Of a stretch of DNA of 43,462 nucleotides, positions 7,656 to 16,364 are shown one piece after another. A program made the position numbers and the translations under genes. Source of the DNA: a virus; the IMG/VR virus record IMGVR_UViG_3300013126_000069, positions 1 through 43,462 of that record. One strand, 5' to 3'. The stretch's first letter is position 1, and every line of letters starts with the position of its first letter. The notes under the pieces are model-generated. The model had not been told where the DNA came from and searched no databases. It worked only from the letters and a program-made list of their open reading frames with translations.

Positions 7656-8843
7656 ATGGCAAGAACTGCTAAAAAACCGCAAAAAGAAGCTTTTGTAAGC
7701 GTAAAATCAATTGTAATCAAAGACCCTGATACCAAATATTTCGGGGACGAACCAGAGTTTACACTACAGCCCGATAATCGCACTGTGGCATTAATGAAGG
7801 GTTTTACTTGGTACAATCGTTTTCTTACACGTAAAGAAGCAAAAGACTTTATTTGCCAATATGTAGAAGTAAAAGGCAAAAGTGAAGATAGTAAAGTCAT
7901 TCGTAAGATTGATGAATCCGAACTTATCCCAACAATTGGTTGGCTAGCAAGAATGTGTTTGCGTGGTTTGGAACTTAATGAACATGAATCAATGACACTA
8001 TATACTGAAATTTCACGTTTGATTCGTTCAATACACAAGCCTGAACTAAAACAAAAATCACAAACTGGCAAAAATGCTATTGAAAAGCCTGTAGTAAAAA
8101 CACGTCCCAATGTCCAAGAAATTATGAAAGACAAGGCACGTGAGGCAGCAGGTGAACTGGAAGGCTTGTTTGATGATTTTATCAAGTCTGGGGCTAGGAC
8201 AATTGCTACCAAGACCATTGATGAACTTAGCAAGAAAAATGTTCTACCACAACATACAAATATCCTACTTGATATTTGGAACAAAAAACTTGATGAATTC
8301 TTAGAAGTACAAAAGGGCAAAAGTGACCTAGCAGAAGGCTATACAAACTTTTCCAAAGTACAAGTAAAAAACATTATTAAGTATATTGAACAAGTAATTA
8401 GTGATTTAAACGCTTATGTTAACGTCAAAAAAGCACAAAAAGCACCACGTAAACGTAAAGCAGTACCTGTTGAAAAACTTGTTGCCAAATTGAAGTATTG
8501 TAAAGAGTTTAAAGACTCTGCTACAAAATTGGATTTGGTCAGTTTACATCCCACTAAATTGCATGGTAGTAGTGAAGCTTGGGTTTATGATACAGCAAAG
8601 CGAAAGCTACATCATTATATTGCTGATGAATACAGCAAAACATTCAGTGTGAAAGGCAATACACTATTGGGCTTTTGTACAAAGCAAAGCGAAGTAAAAA
8701 CATTGCGTAAACCAACTGAGCAATTAAAAGAAATTGTTGGGAGTAAGCCTGCCGCAAGAAAATATTTTAAAGATATTAAGGCAGTTAGTGTAGCACCAAC
8801 TGGAAGATTTAGTGATACAATGATTATTTTAAAGGCATTTTAA
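7656..8843 (+). CDS. Conserved T4-like phage protein of unknown function
   Basis: This 395-residue, Lys-rich basic protein has no membrane segment or recognised catalytic motif. The start chosen is ATG 7656, with GGAG 6-9 bases upstream; an in-frame start at 7617 would fall inside the promoter. The N-terminal part (FVSVKSIVIKDPDTKYFGDE, GFTWYNRFLTRKEAKDFICQ) is globular. The middle is helical and charged with a basic stretch KKAQKAPRKRKAVPVEKL near residue 260-280. The C-terminal part (SSEAWVYDTAKRKLHHYIAD, KGNTLLGFCTKQS, then TLRKPTEQL) looks like a beta-rich domain. The perfect sigma70 promoter and the overlap with MazG (TAATG) suggest early expression. The charge pattern is compatible with nucleic-acid binding, but this is only inference. 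Confidence 0.75.
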   Translation: MARTAKKPQKEAFVSVKSIVIKDPDTKYFGDEPEFTLQPDNRTVALMKGFTWYNRFLTRKEAKDFICQYVEVKGKSEDSKVIRKIDESELIPTIGWLARMCLRGLELNEHESMTLYTEISRLIRSIHKPELKQKSQTGKNAIEKPVVKTRPNVQEIMKDKAREAAGELEGLFDDFIKSGARTIATKTIDELSKKNVLPQHTNILLDIWNKKLDEFLEVQKGKSDLAEGYTNFSKVQVKNIIKYIEQVISDLNAYVNVKKAQKAPRKRKAVPVEKLVAKLKYCKEFKDSATKLDLVSLHPTKLHGSSEAWVYDTAKRKLHHYIADEYSKTFSVKGNTLLGFCTKQSEVKTLRKPTEQLKEIVGSKPAARKYFKDIKAVSVAPTGRFSDTMIILKAF

Positions 8844-9280
8844 TGAAAAATATTGATTTAAACAAATATAGTGAATTCGTAAAAGAAGTAACTAGTAAGC
8901 CAAGCAATGATCTTACTACATTTATGAATCGTTTGGATGAGATTGATGGTAACTTTGATTTTAGTAAACATGAGCATGGTCCTGATGTTAATGTTTCATT
9001 ACTAATCACAGGGGCATTGGGATTGGGTAGCGAAGCAGGTGAGTTTCAGGAAATCGTTAAAAAGATTTTGTTTCAAGGTAAACCATTAACCGATGAAAAT
9101 TTGTTTCATATGAAGCGTGAGCTTGGAGACATTATGTGGTATTGGATCAACGCTTGTAGGGCACTATATCTTGATCCAAACGATGTTATAGTCGAGAATG
9201 TCACTAAGCTAAAAGCACGATATCCAGGTGGTGAGTTTGATCCCTATTACAGTGAAAATCGTAAAGAGGGAGATTTGTAA
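8843..9280 (+). CDS. mazG: MazG-family nucleoside triphosphate pyrophosphohydrolase
   Basis: This 145-residue protein has the all-alpha MazG metal-binding pattern: E64-x2-E67 in GLGSEAGEFQEIVKK and E93-x2-D96 in KRELGDIMWYW. It ends with the phage-typical KARYPGGEFDPYYSENRKEGDL region. The family hydrolyses NTPs or dNTPs to NMP and PPi. Phage MazG is widespread in aquatic T4-like phages, where effects on (d)NTP pools or ppGpp levels have been proposed; the substrate here is not determined by sequence. The ATG overlaps the upstream stop (TAATG), so it is translationally coupled to the 395-aa protein and probably expressed early from the promoter at 7597. Confidence 0.9.
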   Translation: MKNIDLNKYSEFVKEVTSKPSNDLTTFMNRLDEIDGNFDFSKHEHGPDVNVSLLITGALGLGSEAGEFQEIVKKILFQGKPLTDENLFHMKRELGDIMWYWINACRALYLDPNDVIVENVTKLKARYPGGEFDPYYSENRKEGDL

Positions 9281-9294
9281 TCATTGGGTTGCCT

Positions 9295-9302
9295 GATAAA
9301 TA
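9295..9302 (+). promoter_or_regulatory. T4-type late promoter motif (GATAAATA) for gp13
   Basis: GATAAATA lies 17 bases before the gp13 ATG, with AAAAGG in between as ribosome site. It separates late gp13 from the early-looking mazG group. Confidence 0.65.
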
Positions 9303-9319
9303 TATAAAAGGTAACTATC

Positions 9320-10105
9320 ATGGCAGCCGATATATTAGCAACCCCTACAAACTATGATTTAAACGAACTTAAATCAGCATTATTTGAAAACTTACGCCTG
9401 CGTATGGGCGGTGACATAATTGATTTAGAGTTAGATCCACAACATTATGAAGCCGCTTATAATTACGCAATTAAGATTTATAGACAGAGGGCACAAAACG
9501 CTACAGTAGAAAGCTACACGTTGATGACAGTTATTAAAAACGTGGACACTTACACACTGCCCAGTGAGTTTATAAATGTTAGAAGTTTGTTTCGTAGAAC
9601 TGTAGGGTTAGAAACTGGGCCAAGTTCAACATCATTTGATCCATTTAGCAGTGCTATTCTTAACACATACTTACTAAATTACAATTATACAGGTGGTATG
9701 GCTACATATGACTTTTATGCTGGATATGTAGAATTAGCAGCACGTATGTTTGGTGGTTATGTTACATACACATTTAATCCAGTAACAAAAGTTTTGCGTG
9801 TTGTCCGCGACTTTAAGGGCACTGGTGAACGTATATTGATTTGGGCTGATATACAAAGACCTGAAGTTGAACTAATACAAGATCCCGGTGCTGGAGTTTG
9901 GATAGGTGATTACACATTAGCAGTATTGAAAGGTATCATTGGAGAAGCACGTGAAAAGTTTGGCACAATTGCTGGTCCAGGTGGCGGTACATCATTGAAT
10001 GGTGCTGCTATGAAGGCTGAAAGTAAAGAGGCACAAGAAGCATTAATTGACCAACTTAAGCGTTATGTTGATTTTTCCCAGCCCTTGACATGGATACAAG
10101 GTTAA
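9320..10105 (+). CDS. 13: Head completion/neck protein gp13
   Basis: This 261-residue homologue of T4 gp13 (309 aa) is expected to form part of the neck ring that seals the packaged head and receives the tail, together with gp14. Family-like segments are an N-terminal helix region with LRMGGDIIDLELDPQHYEAA, VDTYTLPSEFINVRSLFRR, and MATYDFYAGYVELAARMFGG. The C-terminal portion reads YTLAVLKGIIGEAREKFGTI, then AGPGGGTSLNGAAMKAE, with a final short helix. The start has an AAGG ribosome site and a late motif upstream. In T4 gp13 and gp14 are adjacent and co-directional; here gp14 is on the other strand about 1.7 kb away, with an early module between them. Confidence 0.88.
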   Translation: MAADILATPTNYDLNELKSALFENLRLRMGGDIIDLELDPQHYEAAYNYAIKIYRQRAQNATVESYTLMTVIKNVDTYTLPSEFINVRSLFRRTVGLETGPSSTSFDPFSSAILNTYLLNYNYTGGMATYDFYAGYVELAARMFGGYVTYTFNPVTKVLRVVRDFKGTGERILIWADIQRPEVELIQDPGAGVWIGDYTLAVLKGIIGEAREKFGTIAGPGGGTSLNGAAMKAESKEAQEALIDQLKRYVDFSQPLTWIQG

Positions 10106-10162
10106 CCTTAATTCTTTTATATTTTATAAATCTGTAGTATTATATACTATCAGGAGATAGTA

Positions 10163-10795
10163 ATGATTATTGGTGTGACTGGTTTGATAGGGTCAGGCAA
10201 GGATACTGTAGCAGATTATTTGTGTACATTTCATGGATTCAGACGATTAAGCTTTGCTGCTAGTTTAAAAGATGCGCTATCAGCAATCTTTGGTTGGGAT
10301 CGTGAACTATTAGAAGGTTCAACAAAATCAAGTCGTGAATGGCGTGAACAAGTTGATACATGGTGGGCTGAACGATTAAACATTCCACATCTTACCCCAC
10401 GATGGGCTCTGCAAATTTGGGGTACTGAAGTTGCTAGAGAAAACTTTCACAATGATATTTGGGTTGCCAGTGTAGAGAATAAACTACGCAGTAGCAAAGA
10501 TGATATTGTTATTACAGATTGTAGATTCAATAACGAAGTATTAGCAATTAAAAATTCAGGTGGCATAGCAATTCGTATTGAGCGTGGGTCACGTCCTGAG
10601 TGGTATGAATTTGCTGAACAATACAATAAAGGACCTAGCAATATTGGTTGGGCATTGAGTAAATCTGAATTAATCAATCGTAATATTCATCCTAGTGAAT
10701 ATAGTAGTGTTGGGCTTGATTATGATTTTGTTGTTGATAATAATAGGACGATTGACGATTTACATAATAACATAAAATCAATACTCAATTTGTAA
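10163..10795 (+). CDS. Deoxynucleoside monophosphate kinase
   Basis: This 210-residue P-loop kinase is similar to the T4 gene 1 dNMP kinase family. The Walker A is GLIGSGKDT at residues 7-15, followed by VADYL and an FRRLSFAASLKDALS segment typical of dNMP kinases. A substrate-lid-type region with TPRWALQIWGTEVAR and then ITDCRFNNEV (a family-typical D/R motif) follow. The reaction is ATP-dependent phosphorylation of dNMPs to dNDPs for phage DNA synthesis. GGAG lies 8 bases before the ATG. A TATACT hexamer at 10143-10148 could be a -10 element, without a clear -35. The gene's last 18 bases overlap the end of the opposing HNH gene. Confidence 0.85.
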   Translation: MIIGVTGLIGSGKDTVADYLCTFHGFRRLSFAASLKDALSAIFGWDRELLEGSTKSSREWREQVDTWWAERLNIPHLTPRWALQIWGTEVARENFHNDIWVASVENKLRSSKDDIVITDCRFNNEVLAIKNSGGIAIRIERGSRPEWYEFAEQYNKGPSNIGWALSKSELINRNIHPSEYSSVGLDYDFVVDNNRTIDDLHNNIKSILNL

Positions 10796-11125
10796 ATCAC
10801 CGCGTTTCCAATTTACATTTTTTCTCTTTACAACTTCAATACAATTTAAACATATTGTTCTTAAGTTATTAAGTTGTATATTAGTAAGACTACCGTCTAC
10901 ATGAAATACAGTCATTTGTGTGGGATACAGTGACTTAAAACCACACAAGTCGCAAACACTTTTCTTTTTATACCCAGACTTTTCCCAATTGGGAACTCTG
11001 GGTTTTTGTTTTTCTTTTTTCCTACCACAACTATCACAGATTTTACGATAGTAAATTTTGCCATTTCGCCAATAGTTTACAGGACATACGTTTATGTTAC
11101 ACTGTATACATATAGGCCTTATCAT
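10778..11125 (-). CDS. HNH endonuclease-like zinc-ribbon protein
   Basis: This 115-residue protein has paired cysteines: C6/C9, C30/C33, C58/C61 and C92/C95. It has an HNH-like core FHVDGSLTNIQLNNLRT with H75, D77 and N82/N87. The combination of zinc knuckles and HVDG...NL...C-x2-C fits the short HNH endonuclease family common in T4-like aquatic phages, often next to tail genes. These act as free-standing homing nucleases or may aid packaging. The start at 11125 is chosen because MIRPICIQC matches the family N-terminus. A further 16 upstream codons would run through a perfect TATAAATA motif. It sits on the minus strand between dNMP kinase and gp18 and overlaps the kinase end by 18 bp. Confidence 0.75.
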   Translation of the reverse strand: MIRPICIQCNINVCPVNYWRNGKIYYRKICDSCGRKKEKQKPRVPNWEKSGYKKKSVCDLCGFKSLYPTQMTVFHVDGSLTNIQLNNLRTICLNCIEVVKRKNVNWKRGDLQIEY

Positions 11126-11130
11126 TTTAG

Positions 11131-11138
11131 TATTTATA
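11131..11138 (-). promoter_or_regulatory. T4 late promoter consensus (TATAAATA) for the HNH gene
   Basis: A perfect T4 octamer on the minus strand is followed by five bases (CTAAA) and then the ATG at 11125. No ribosome site lies between motif and start, so the message would be leaderless or nearly so. Confidence 0.6.
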
Positions 11139-11179
11139 ACCTTTAAAGGTATGATTACACCGTAAATTATCAATGTTTT

Positions 11180-11187
11180 AATAAATA
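11180..11187 (+). promoter_or_regulatory. T4-type late promoter motif (AATAAATA) for gp18
   Basis: AATAAATA lies 55 bases before the sheath ATG. The leader contains an AAAGGA ribosome site at about 11229-11234. Confidence 0.6.
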
Positions 11188-11242
11188 GTAATAAGCAATA
11201 CAGGTTGTAAACCTTACAATTTTACATTAAAGGAAAATAAAA

Positions 11243-14200
11243 ATGGCACTAGTATCTCCAGGCGTAGAAGTAACAATTATTGATCAATCTCAATATCTAC
11301 CCGCAGCTCCAGCAAGCGTCCCTTTCTTTTTAGTAGCAACAGCACAAAATAAAGCTGATCCAACGGCGTTAGGTGTTGCTAGTGCTACAACAGCAGCGAA
11401 CGCCAATAAACTTTACACAGTTACAAGCCAACGTGACCTTGTAACATTATATGGAACTCCATTCTTTTATACTACAGCAGGTGGAACTCCAATTCAAGGA
11501 TATGAATTAAATGAATATGGATTATTAGCAGCATATTCAGCACTTGGTGTTAGTAACCAAGTTTATGTATGTAGAGCAGATGTTGACTTAGCAAGTTTAG
11601 TAGGACAAACAAGTCGTCCAAGCGCAGCTCCAGCCGATCAAACATATTGGTTAGATACAACAAATACAACATGGGGTATCTATGAGTGGAATAGCACTAC
11701 AACATCATTTACAAACAAGATTCCAATTGTTATTAATGATTCAGCAAACTTATCAGGGGCAGCTCCATTAGCAAGTATTGGAGCAGTAAATGACTACGCA
11801 GTTGTAGCGATACCAGATTACGGTAGCCCAACAGCAACAACAGCTCCTGAATATTGGTATAAAAATTCAACTGGCACATGGGTAAGCTTAGGAGGCTATA
11901 GTTGGTTAGAATCATGGCCTGCTGTACAAGGAACAGGAACAGGATCATTAACAGCAAGCGATACATTTACAATTAATGTAAGTGGAAAATACACTGTTAC
12001 AGTAACAGTTCCAGCAGGGCCAAATAACACAGTAGAAGGTGTAGCGCAGGCTATTAATACCTTAAGTTTGCCAGACATTAGTGCAGGTACAGTTGGTCCA
12101 ACTGGTGCGAAAAAACTTATCATTTATTCAACTCAAGTATCAGGTGATCCAACAGAAGTACTTTACATTACATTAGCTAATGGATCTTTTAGTGGTGTTG
12201 CTCCATTAACAACATTAGGTATCACCGCAGGTACATATAATCAGCCTGAAATACAATATGGTACATCAGCAGAACAACCATTATGGTCAGCAAGTCAGAC
12301 AGAACCAAGACCAACAGGTAGTGTTTGGTTAAAAATGGGTTCAGCAGGCACAGGATTTGCTCCAACAATGAGTGTTTATACAACAGCAACAGCAAGTTTT
12401 GTTCCTAAAAATGTTACTGTACAAACAGGTGATTTAACAGCTACATCAAACTTAGACAGTACAGGCGGTCAAGCTATTCCTGCCAATACTGTATATGCTC
12501 AGTATAATTTTAACGGTAACTGGAATCAGGGTCCAATCTATTTTTGGAAACGTGCTGCAGTTGGTCCCACAATAATTACTGGTAATGATACAAGTCCATC
12601 ATTTACAAATGGTCCATATACAGCATCAATTTATGTAAGTGAACCTGGATCATCAGCCTATGACGGCCCATATAGTTTTGCACTAGCAGATAATAGTGAT
12701 GCCCAAGATTTTGTTGATGCTTGGGCAGCAGCAGGTGTTCCATACACAGAAGCATCAGTATTAACGTCAGGCGCTATACAAATTACACATACCGAAGGTG
12801 GTGTAATTATGGTAGATGATCTTGTTGATGGTGTGTCAAGCGATTTAATGGTTGACGCAGGATTTGAAATTGGCGTAACAGATGGTGTTAAGTATGGTGA
12901 TTTCAAGCCATTCGCAGCGGCGTTTGGTGATGATAGTGTAAGCCCAGCAGGTGGAACAGGATTTACGTTAACGATTGATAATGAAAATGGGGTATATGGA
13001 TTCGGCGCTATTACAGCAGCAGGTACAGGTTATAGTGTAAATAATTTAATCACATTTAATGGAACAACATTATTTGGAGCTACTCCTGCTAACAATTTAG
13101 TTGTTAAAGTAATGGGTGTTAATGGTAGCGGTGGTGTAACATCTTATGCTTATATATCAGGCACACCAATTCAAGGATACTGCACACTATTAAGTAATTG
13201 GCAAGAATTTACATACACGCCAAATGAAGGTGCTCCGGTAGCAGATCCAGCGAATAATACTAATTGGTATTATAGCGTTGTTGATGAAGTTGATATCATG
13301 GTAAACACAACAGGTGGCTGGAGTGGATATCGTAATGTTCAATATGATAGCAATGGTTTCCCACTGCCATCAGGAACTCCTGCTACAGATCCAGCTGGTC
13401 CAATAGTTAGCGCAACTGCTCCAACATTACAAAGTGATGATACAGCATTGGTATATGGTGATATTTGGATTGATACAAGTGATTTAGAAAACTATCCAGT
13501 AATTTATCGTTGGCAACAAGTTAGTGGTGTAGATCAATGGGTATTAATTAATAATACAGACCAAACAAGTAGTAGTGGAGTTCTTTTTGCTGATGCACGT
13601 TGGTCTGACGATCAGGATACGATTAATCCAGTAGATGATCCTATTCCAACAATTATTTCATTATTAATCAGTGATAATTTAGATTTGGATGCTCCAGATG
13701 ACACATTATATCCAGTTGGTATGTTGTTGTTTAATACAAGACGTAGTGGATTTAATGTAAAGCAATTTAGAACAAATTACTTTAATTCAACAAGCTTCCC
13801 TGATGAAACGTTGCCTACATTTACTGATACATGGGTAAGTGTAAGTGGATTACAAAGTAATGGTGCTCCATACATGGGACGCCAAGCACAACGTGCTATT
13901 GTAGTTCAAGCGTTACGTTCAAGTATTGATACTAATTTGACAATACGTGATGAAGATACATTCTTTAACATCATTGCATGTCCAAATTATCCTGAGTTAC
14001 AACCAAACATGATTGTATTAAATGCTGATCGTGGTGATACAGGATTTATAGTTGGTGATACTCCAATGAGATTGACTGATAGTGCCACAGCAATTAATGC
14101 TTGGGCAACTAACGCAGCAGGCGCAAGTTCAACAGGTGAATCAGGATTAGTAACAAGAAACACTTTTATGGGACTGTTCTATCCAAGTGGATTAACAAAT

Positions 14201-14827
14201 GATTTATCAGGTAATGAAGTTGTTGTACCACCAAGTCATATGATGGTTCGTACTTTAATTCGTAACGATACAATCGCTTTTCCTTGGTTCGCTCCAGCAG
14301 GAACACGTCGTGGATTAATTGATAATGCATTAAGTATTGGATTTATTAATCCTACAACCGGTGAATATGTTCCTACAAGAACACGAGTTGGAATACGTGA
14401 TGTATTGTATACAAACTTCATTAATCCACTAGTATTCTTTACAGGTAATGGTTTATTAAATTATGGTAACAAGAGCAGCTTTAATAGTCAATCAGCATTG
14501 GATAGAATCAACGTTGCTAGACTTGTAGCTTACTTACGTAGACAATTAACAATTGCTGCTAGACCATTCATTTTTGAACCAAATGATGCGTTTACAAGAG
14601 GTCAAGTCTCAACAGTTATTGAAACATTGTTAAATGATTTAGTAACAAATAGAGGTATCTACGATTATAGCGTAGTGTGTGATGAATCAAATAACACACC
14701 AGCTAGAATTGATAGAAATGAATTATGGGTTGATGTAGCAATACAACCTGTGAAAGCAATTGAGTTTATTTACATCCCTGTAAGAATTTTGAATACAGGT
14801 GAAGCAGTTGCTGGAACAGGAGTATAA
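11243..14827 (+). CDS. 18: Tail sheath protein gp18, enlarged
   Basis: This 1194-residue contractile sheath protein has the family N-terminus MALVSPGVEVTIIDQSQYLP, then a GYELNEYGLLAAYSALG segment (about 87-105) and VYVCRADVDL. The conserved C-terminal domain covers about residues 870-1194: QRAIVVQALRSSIDTN, FFNIIACPNYPEL, MVLNADRGDTGFIVGDTP-like sequence and the closing LWVDVAIQPVKAIEFIYIP, which forms the strand-exchange lattice in T4. T4 gp18 is 659 aa, so roughly 500 residues are extra. They lie mostly in residues ~120-860 as Thr/Ser/Pro-rich beta-domains with short W-containing repeats (TYWLDTTNTTWGIYEW, GSVWLKMGS, DIWIDTSDL). These would protrude on the outside of the sheath, by analogy with T4 domains I-II. 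It is followed by a hairpin terminator and then gp19. Confidence 0.93.
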   Translation: MALVSPGVEVTIIDQSQYLPAAPASVPFFLVATAQNKADPTALGVASATTAANANKLYTVTSQRDLVTLYGTPFFYTTAGGTPIQGYELNEYGLLAAYSALGVSNQVYVCRADVDLASLVGQTSRPSAAPADQTYWLDTTNTTWGIYEWNSTTTSFTNKIPIVINDSANLSGAAPLASIGAVNDYAVVAIPDYGSPTATTAPEYWYKNSTGTWVSLGGYSWLESWPAVQGTGTGSLTASDTFTINVSGKYTVTVTVPAGPNNTVEGVAQAINTLSLPDISAGTVGPTGAKKLIIYSTQVSGDPTEVLYITLANGSFSGVAPLTTLGITAGTYNQPEIQYGTSAEQPLWSASQTEPRPTGSVWLKMGSAGTGFAPTMSVYTTATASFVPKNVTVQTGDLTATSNLDSTGGQAIPANTVYAQYNFNGNWNQGPIYFWKRAAVGPTIITGNDTSPSFTNGPYTASIYVSEPGSSAYDGPYSFALADNSDAQDFVDAWAAAGVPYTEASVLTSGAIQITHTEGGVIMVDDLVDGVSSDLMVDAGFEIGVTDGVKYGDFKPFAAAFGDDSVSPAGGTGFTLTIDNENGVYGFGAITAAGTGYSVNNLITFNGTTLFGATPANNLVVKVMGVNGSGGVTSYAYISGTPIQGYCTLLSNWQEFTYTPNEGAPVADPANNTNWYYSVVDEVDIMVNTTGGWSGYRNVQYDSNGFPLPSGTPATDPAGPIVSATAPTLQSDDTALVYGDIWIDTSDLENYPVIYRWQQVSGVDQWVLINNTDQTSSSGVLFADARWSDDQDTINPVDDPIPTIISLLISDNLDLDAPDDTLYPVGMLLFNTRRSGFNVKQFRTNYFNSTSFPDETLPTFTDTWVSVSGLQSNGAPYMGRQAQRAIVVQALRSSIDTNLTIRDEDTFFNIIACPNYPELQPNMIVLNADRGDTGFIVGDTPMRLTDSATAINAWATNAAGASSTGESGLVTRNTFMGLFYPSGLTNDLSGNEVVVPPSHMMVRTLIRNDTIAFPWFAPAGTRRGLIDNALSIGFINPTTGEYVPTRTRVGIRDVLYTNFINPLVFFTGNGLLNYGNKSSFNSQSALDRINVARLVAYLRRQLTIAARPFIFEPNDAFTRGQVSTVIETLLNDLVTNRGIYDYSVVCDESNNTPARIDRNELWVDVAIQPVKAIEFIYIPVRILNTGEAVAGTGV

Positions 14828-14829
14828 GT

Positions 14830-14853
14830 TAGAAGGGGATAAAACCCCTTCTA
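14830..14853 (+). terminator. Hairpin between gp18 and gp19
   Basis: A 9-bp stem TAGAAGGGG/CCCCTTCTA has an ATAAAA loop, three bases after the gp18 stop. There is no long T-run afterwards, so it may attenuate or protect the gp18 mRNA 3' end rather than stop transcription fully. A late motif for gp19 follows at once. Confidence 0.6.
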
Positions 14854-14861
14854 CTAGTAGC

Positions 14862-14869
14862 GATAAATA
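14862..14869 (+). promoter_or_regulatory. T4-type late promoter motif (GATAAATA) for gp19
   Basis: GATAAATA lies 22 bases before the gp19 ATG, with AGGAG in the leader. It allows tube expression separately from sheath. Confidence 0.7.
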
Positions 14870-14891
14870 GTAGAACAGGAGAACAGACAAA

Positions 14892-15503
14892 ATGTCTTTA
14901 TTTACACTAAACAATCTTTCTGTATTTGGATCAGATGGTGGTGTTGGCAATCAATCACTATTGATGCCTAAATTACAGTATAGATTTAGGGTTGAATTTT
15001 TTAACTTTGGTATTGACCCAACAGGCCCATTATCATTAACAAGACAAGTTATTGATTGTGCTAGACCTCAAGTTCAATTTGATGACATTACACTTAACGT
15101 TTATAATTCAAGAGTATATTTGGCTGGTAAGCATACATGGCAAACACTTTCAATTAATATTCGTGATGACGCTCAAGGTGAAGTTTCAAGAGCAGTTGGT
15201 CAACAACTTCAAAAGCAAATTGACTTCAGTCAACAAGCAAGTGCTAGTTCAGGAATAGATTATAAGTTCCAAACAAGCATCGTAATCTATGATGGTGGTA
15301 ACGGAGTACTAGCTCCAAGAGAGCTTGAAGTTTGGGAATTATATGGTTGCTATTTACAGTCAGTAAACTACAATACATTAAATTACGCACAAAGTGCTGA
15401 AGTTACTATTGCGTTAACATTACGTTATGACAATGCTTTACAGAAACCAGATAACAGTGGTGTTGGCGCATTTGTAGGAAGAACACAAGGTAGTGTTGTT
15501 TAA
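14892..15503 (+). CDS. 19: Tail tube protein gp19
   Basis: This 203-residue inner tail tube protein is close in length to T4 gp19 (163 aa). Family-like segments are LMPKLQYRFRVEFFNFG near residue 24, TRQVIDCARPQVQFDDITLNV and WQTLSINIRDDAQGEVSRAV (about 94-115). The ending is VWELYGCYLQSVNYNTLNYA with a final AEVTIALTLRYDNAL strand. The subunit forms hexameric rings inside the gp18 sheath. It is directly downstream of gp18, as in T4, and is followed after 3 bp by a second tube-fold-like gene. Confidence 0.92.
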   Translation: MSLFTLNNLSVFGSDGGVGNQSLLMPKLQYRFRVEFFNFGIDPTGPLSLTRQVIDCARPQVQFDDITLNVYNSRVYLAGKHTWQTLSINIRDDAQGEVSRAVGQQLQKQIDFSQQASASSGIDYKFQTSIVIYDGGNGVLAPRELEVWELYGCYLQSVNYNTLNYAQSAEVTIALTLRYDNALQKPDNSGVGAFVGRTQGSVV

Positions 15504-15506
15504 TTT

Positions 15507-16355
15507 ATGAATGAATACTTACGTGATTATAATACAGCATCACAAATATTTACAAAAAGCGTCTATAAGGGCGCTCCAAAATTTAAGTTTTTATTTCACA
15601 CATATTTTGACATCAATACAGAAGCTTACGATCAGGGTTTAAATACTGGTCGTAACTTTGGTCTAGAAGTTCGTGACGTTAAATTACCAACTTATCAATT
15701 TAAAACCGCAATTCTAAATCAGTATAACAGAAAAAGAATTGTACAAACTAAAATAAATTATGAGGAAGTTAGTATAACTTTCTTTGATGATAACGATAAC
15801 ATAATTAATAAATTATGGGAAGCATATTATAGATATTACTATGCTGATGGAAGTAAGCCTAAAATTGTTTTTGGAAGTACACCACCAGGAGGTGTTCCTG
15901 CTACACAACAAGGAGCAGGCGGTGTAGTAACAACAAATAATAGTAGTAGTTATAATTCACGTAACTTGTATGATGATTCTATAACAGGTAACACAGACTG
16001 GGGATATATAGGAGAAACTAGTAAACCTAGCGGGGCACAGGGTAAAAAAGTACCTTTTTTTAAAAACATAACAGTTTTTGGTTTTAGTCCTGGAAATAAC
16101 TTTACAGCATATACACTCATTAATCCATTGATTACAAGTTTTTCACATGACACTTTTAATTACGATGAAGGTAGTGGAGTTATGAAAAACACAATGCGTA
16201 TTGATTATGAAACAGTGGTTTATAATTATGGTAACATGGGTAGTTCTAACCCAAGTGATCTTGTTAAAGGGTTCGCACTTCCAGAATCTTATGATAGAAG
16301 GCTTAGCCCTAATGGTAATGCTGTAAATAGAAATGTACCATTTATTTGGACTTAA
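15507..16355 (+). CDS. Second tube-fold-like tail protein, possible gp54-like tube initiator
   Basis: This 282-residue protein follows gp19 by 3 bp. It has tube-protein-like features: PKFKFLFHTYFDI (about 25-37), GLEVRDVKLPTYQFKTAILN (about 52-71), VQTKINYEEVSITFFDDNDN and LWEAYYRYYYADGS (about 106-119). A Gly/Ser/Asn-rich insertion covers about 130-175. It resumes with FFKNITVFGFSPGNNFTAY, then a YTLINPLITSFSHDTFNYDE strand-loop. T4 has tube-fold paralogues at the baseplate (gp48, gp54), and aquatic T4-like phages encode comparable proteins. A baseplate/tube junction or tube-initiator role is inferred, not proven. Confidence 0.55.
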   Translation: MNEYLRDYNTASQIFTKSVYKGAPKFKFLFHTYFDINTEAYDQGLNTGRNFGLEVRDVKLPTYQFKTAILNQYNRKRIVQTKINYEEVSITFFDDNDNIINKLWEAYYRYYYADGSKPKIVFGSTPPGGVPATQQGAGGVVTTNNSSSYNSRNLYDDSITGNTDWGYIGETSKPSGAQGKKVPFFKNITVFGFSPGNNFTAYTLINPLITSFSHDTFNYDEGSGVMKNTMRIDYETVVYNYGNMGSSNPSDLVKGFALPESYDRRLSPNGNAVNRNVPFIWT

Positions 16356-16364
16356 GGAATTATT

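Noticed and set aside
7577-8320. N-terminal extension of the gp14 frame on the minus strand
   Set aside because: It is antisense to the well-supported 395-aa gene, has no gp14-like sequence, and the ATG at 7576 matches the family N-terminus and follows a late motif.
10085-10113. TTGACA upstream of the dNMP kinase as a sigma70 promoter
   Set aside because: The hexamer lies within the gp13 coding end and no acceptable -10 box occurs at 16-18 bases.
11126-11173. 16-codon N-terminal extension of the HNH protein
   Set aside because: It passes through a perfect late promoter motif, has no ribosome site, and the zinc-knuckle family starts at the internal methionine at 11125.
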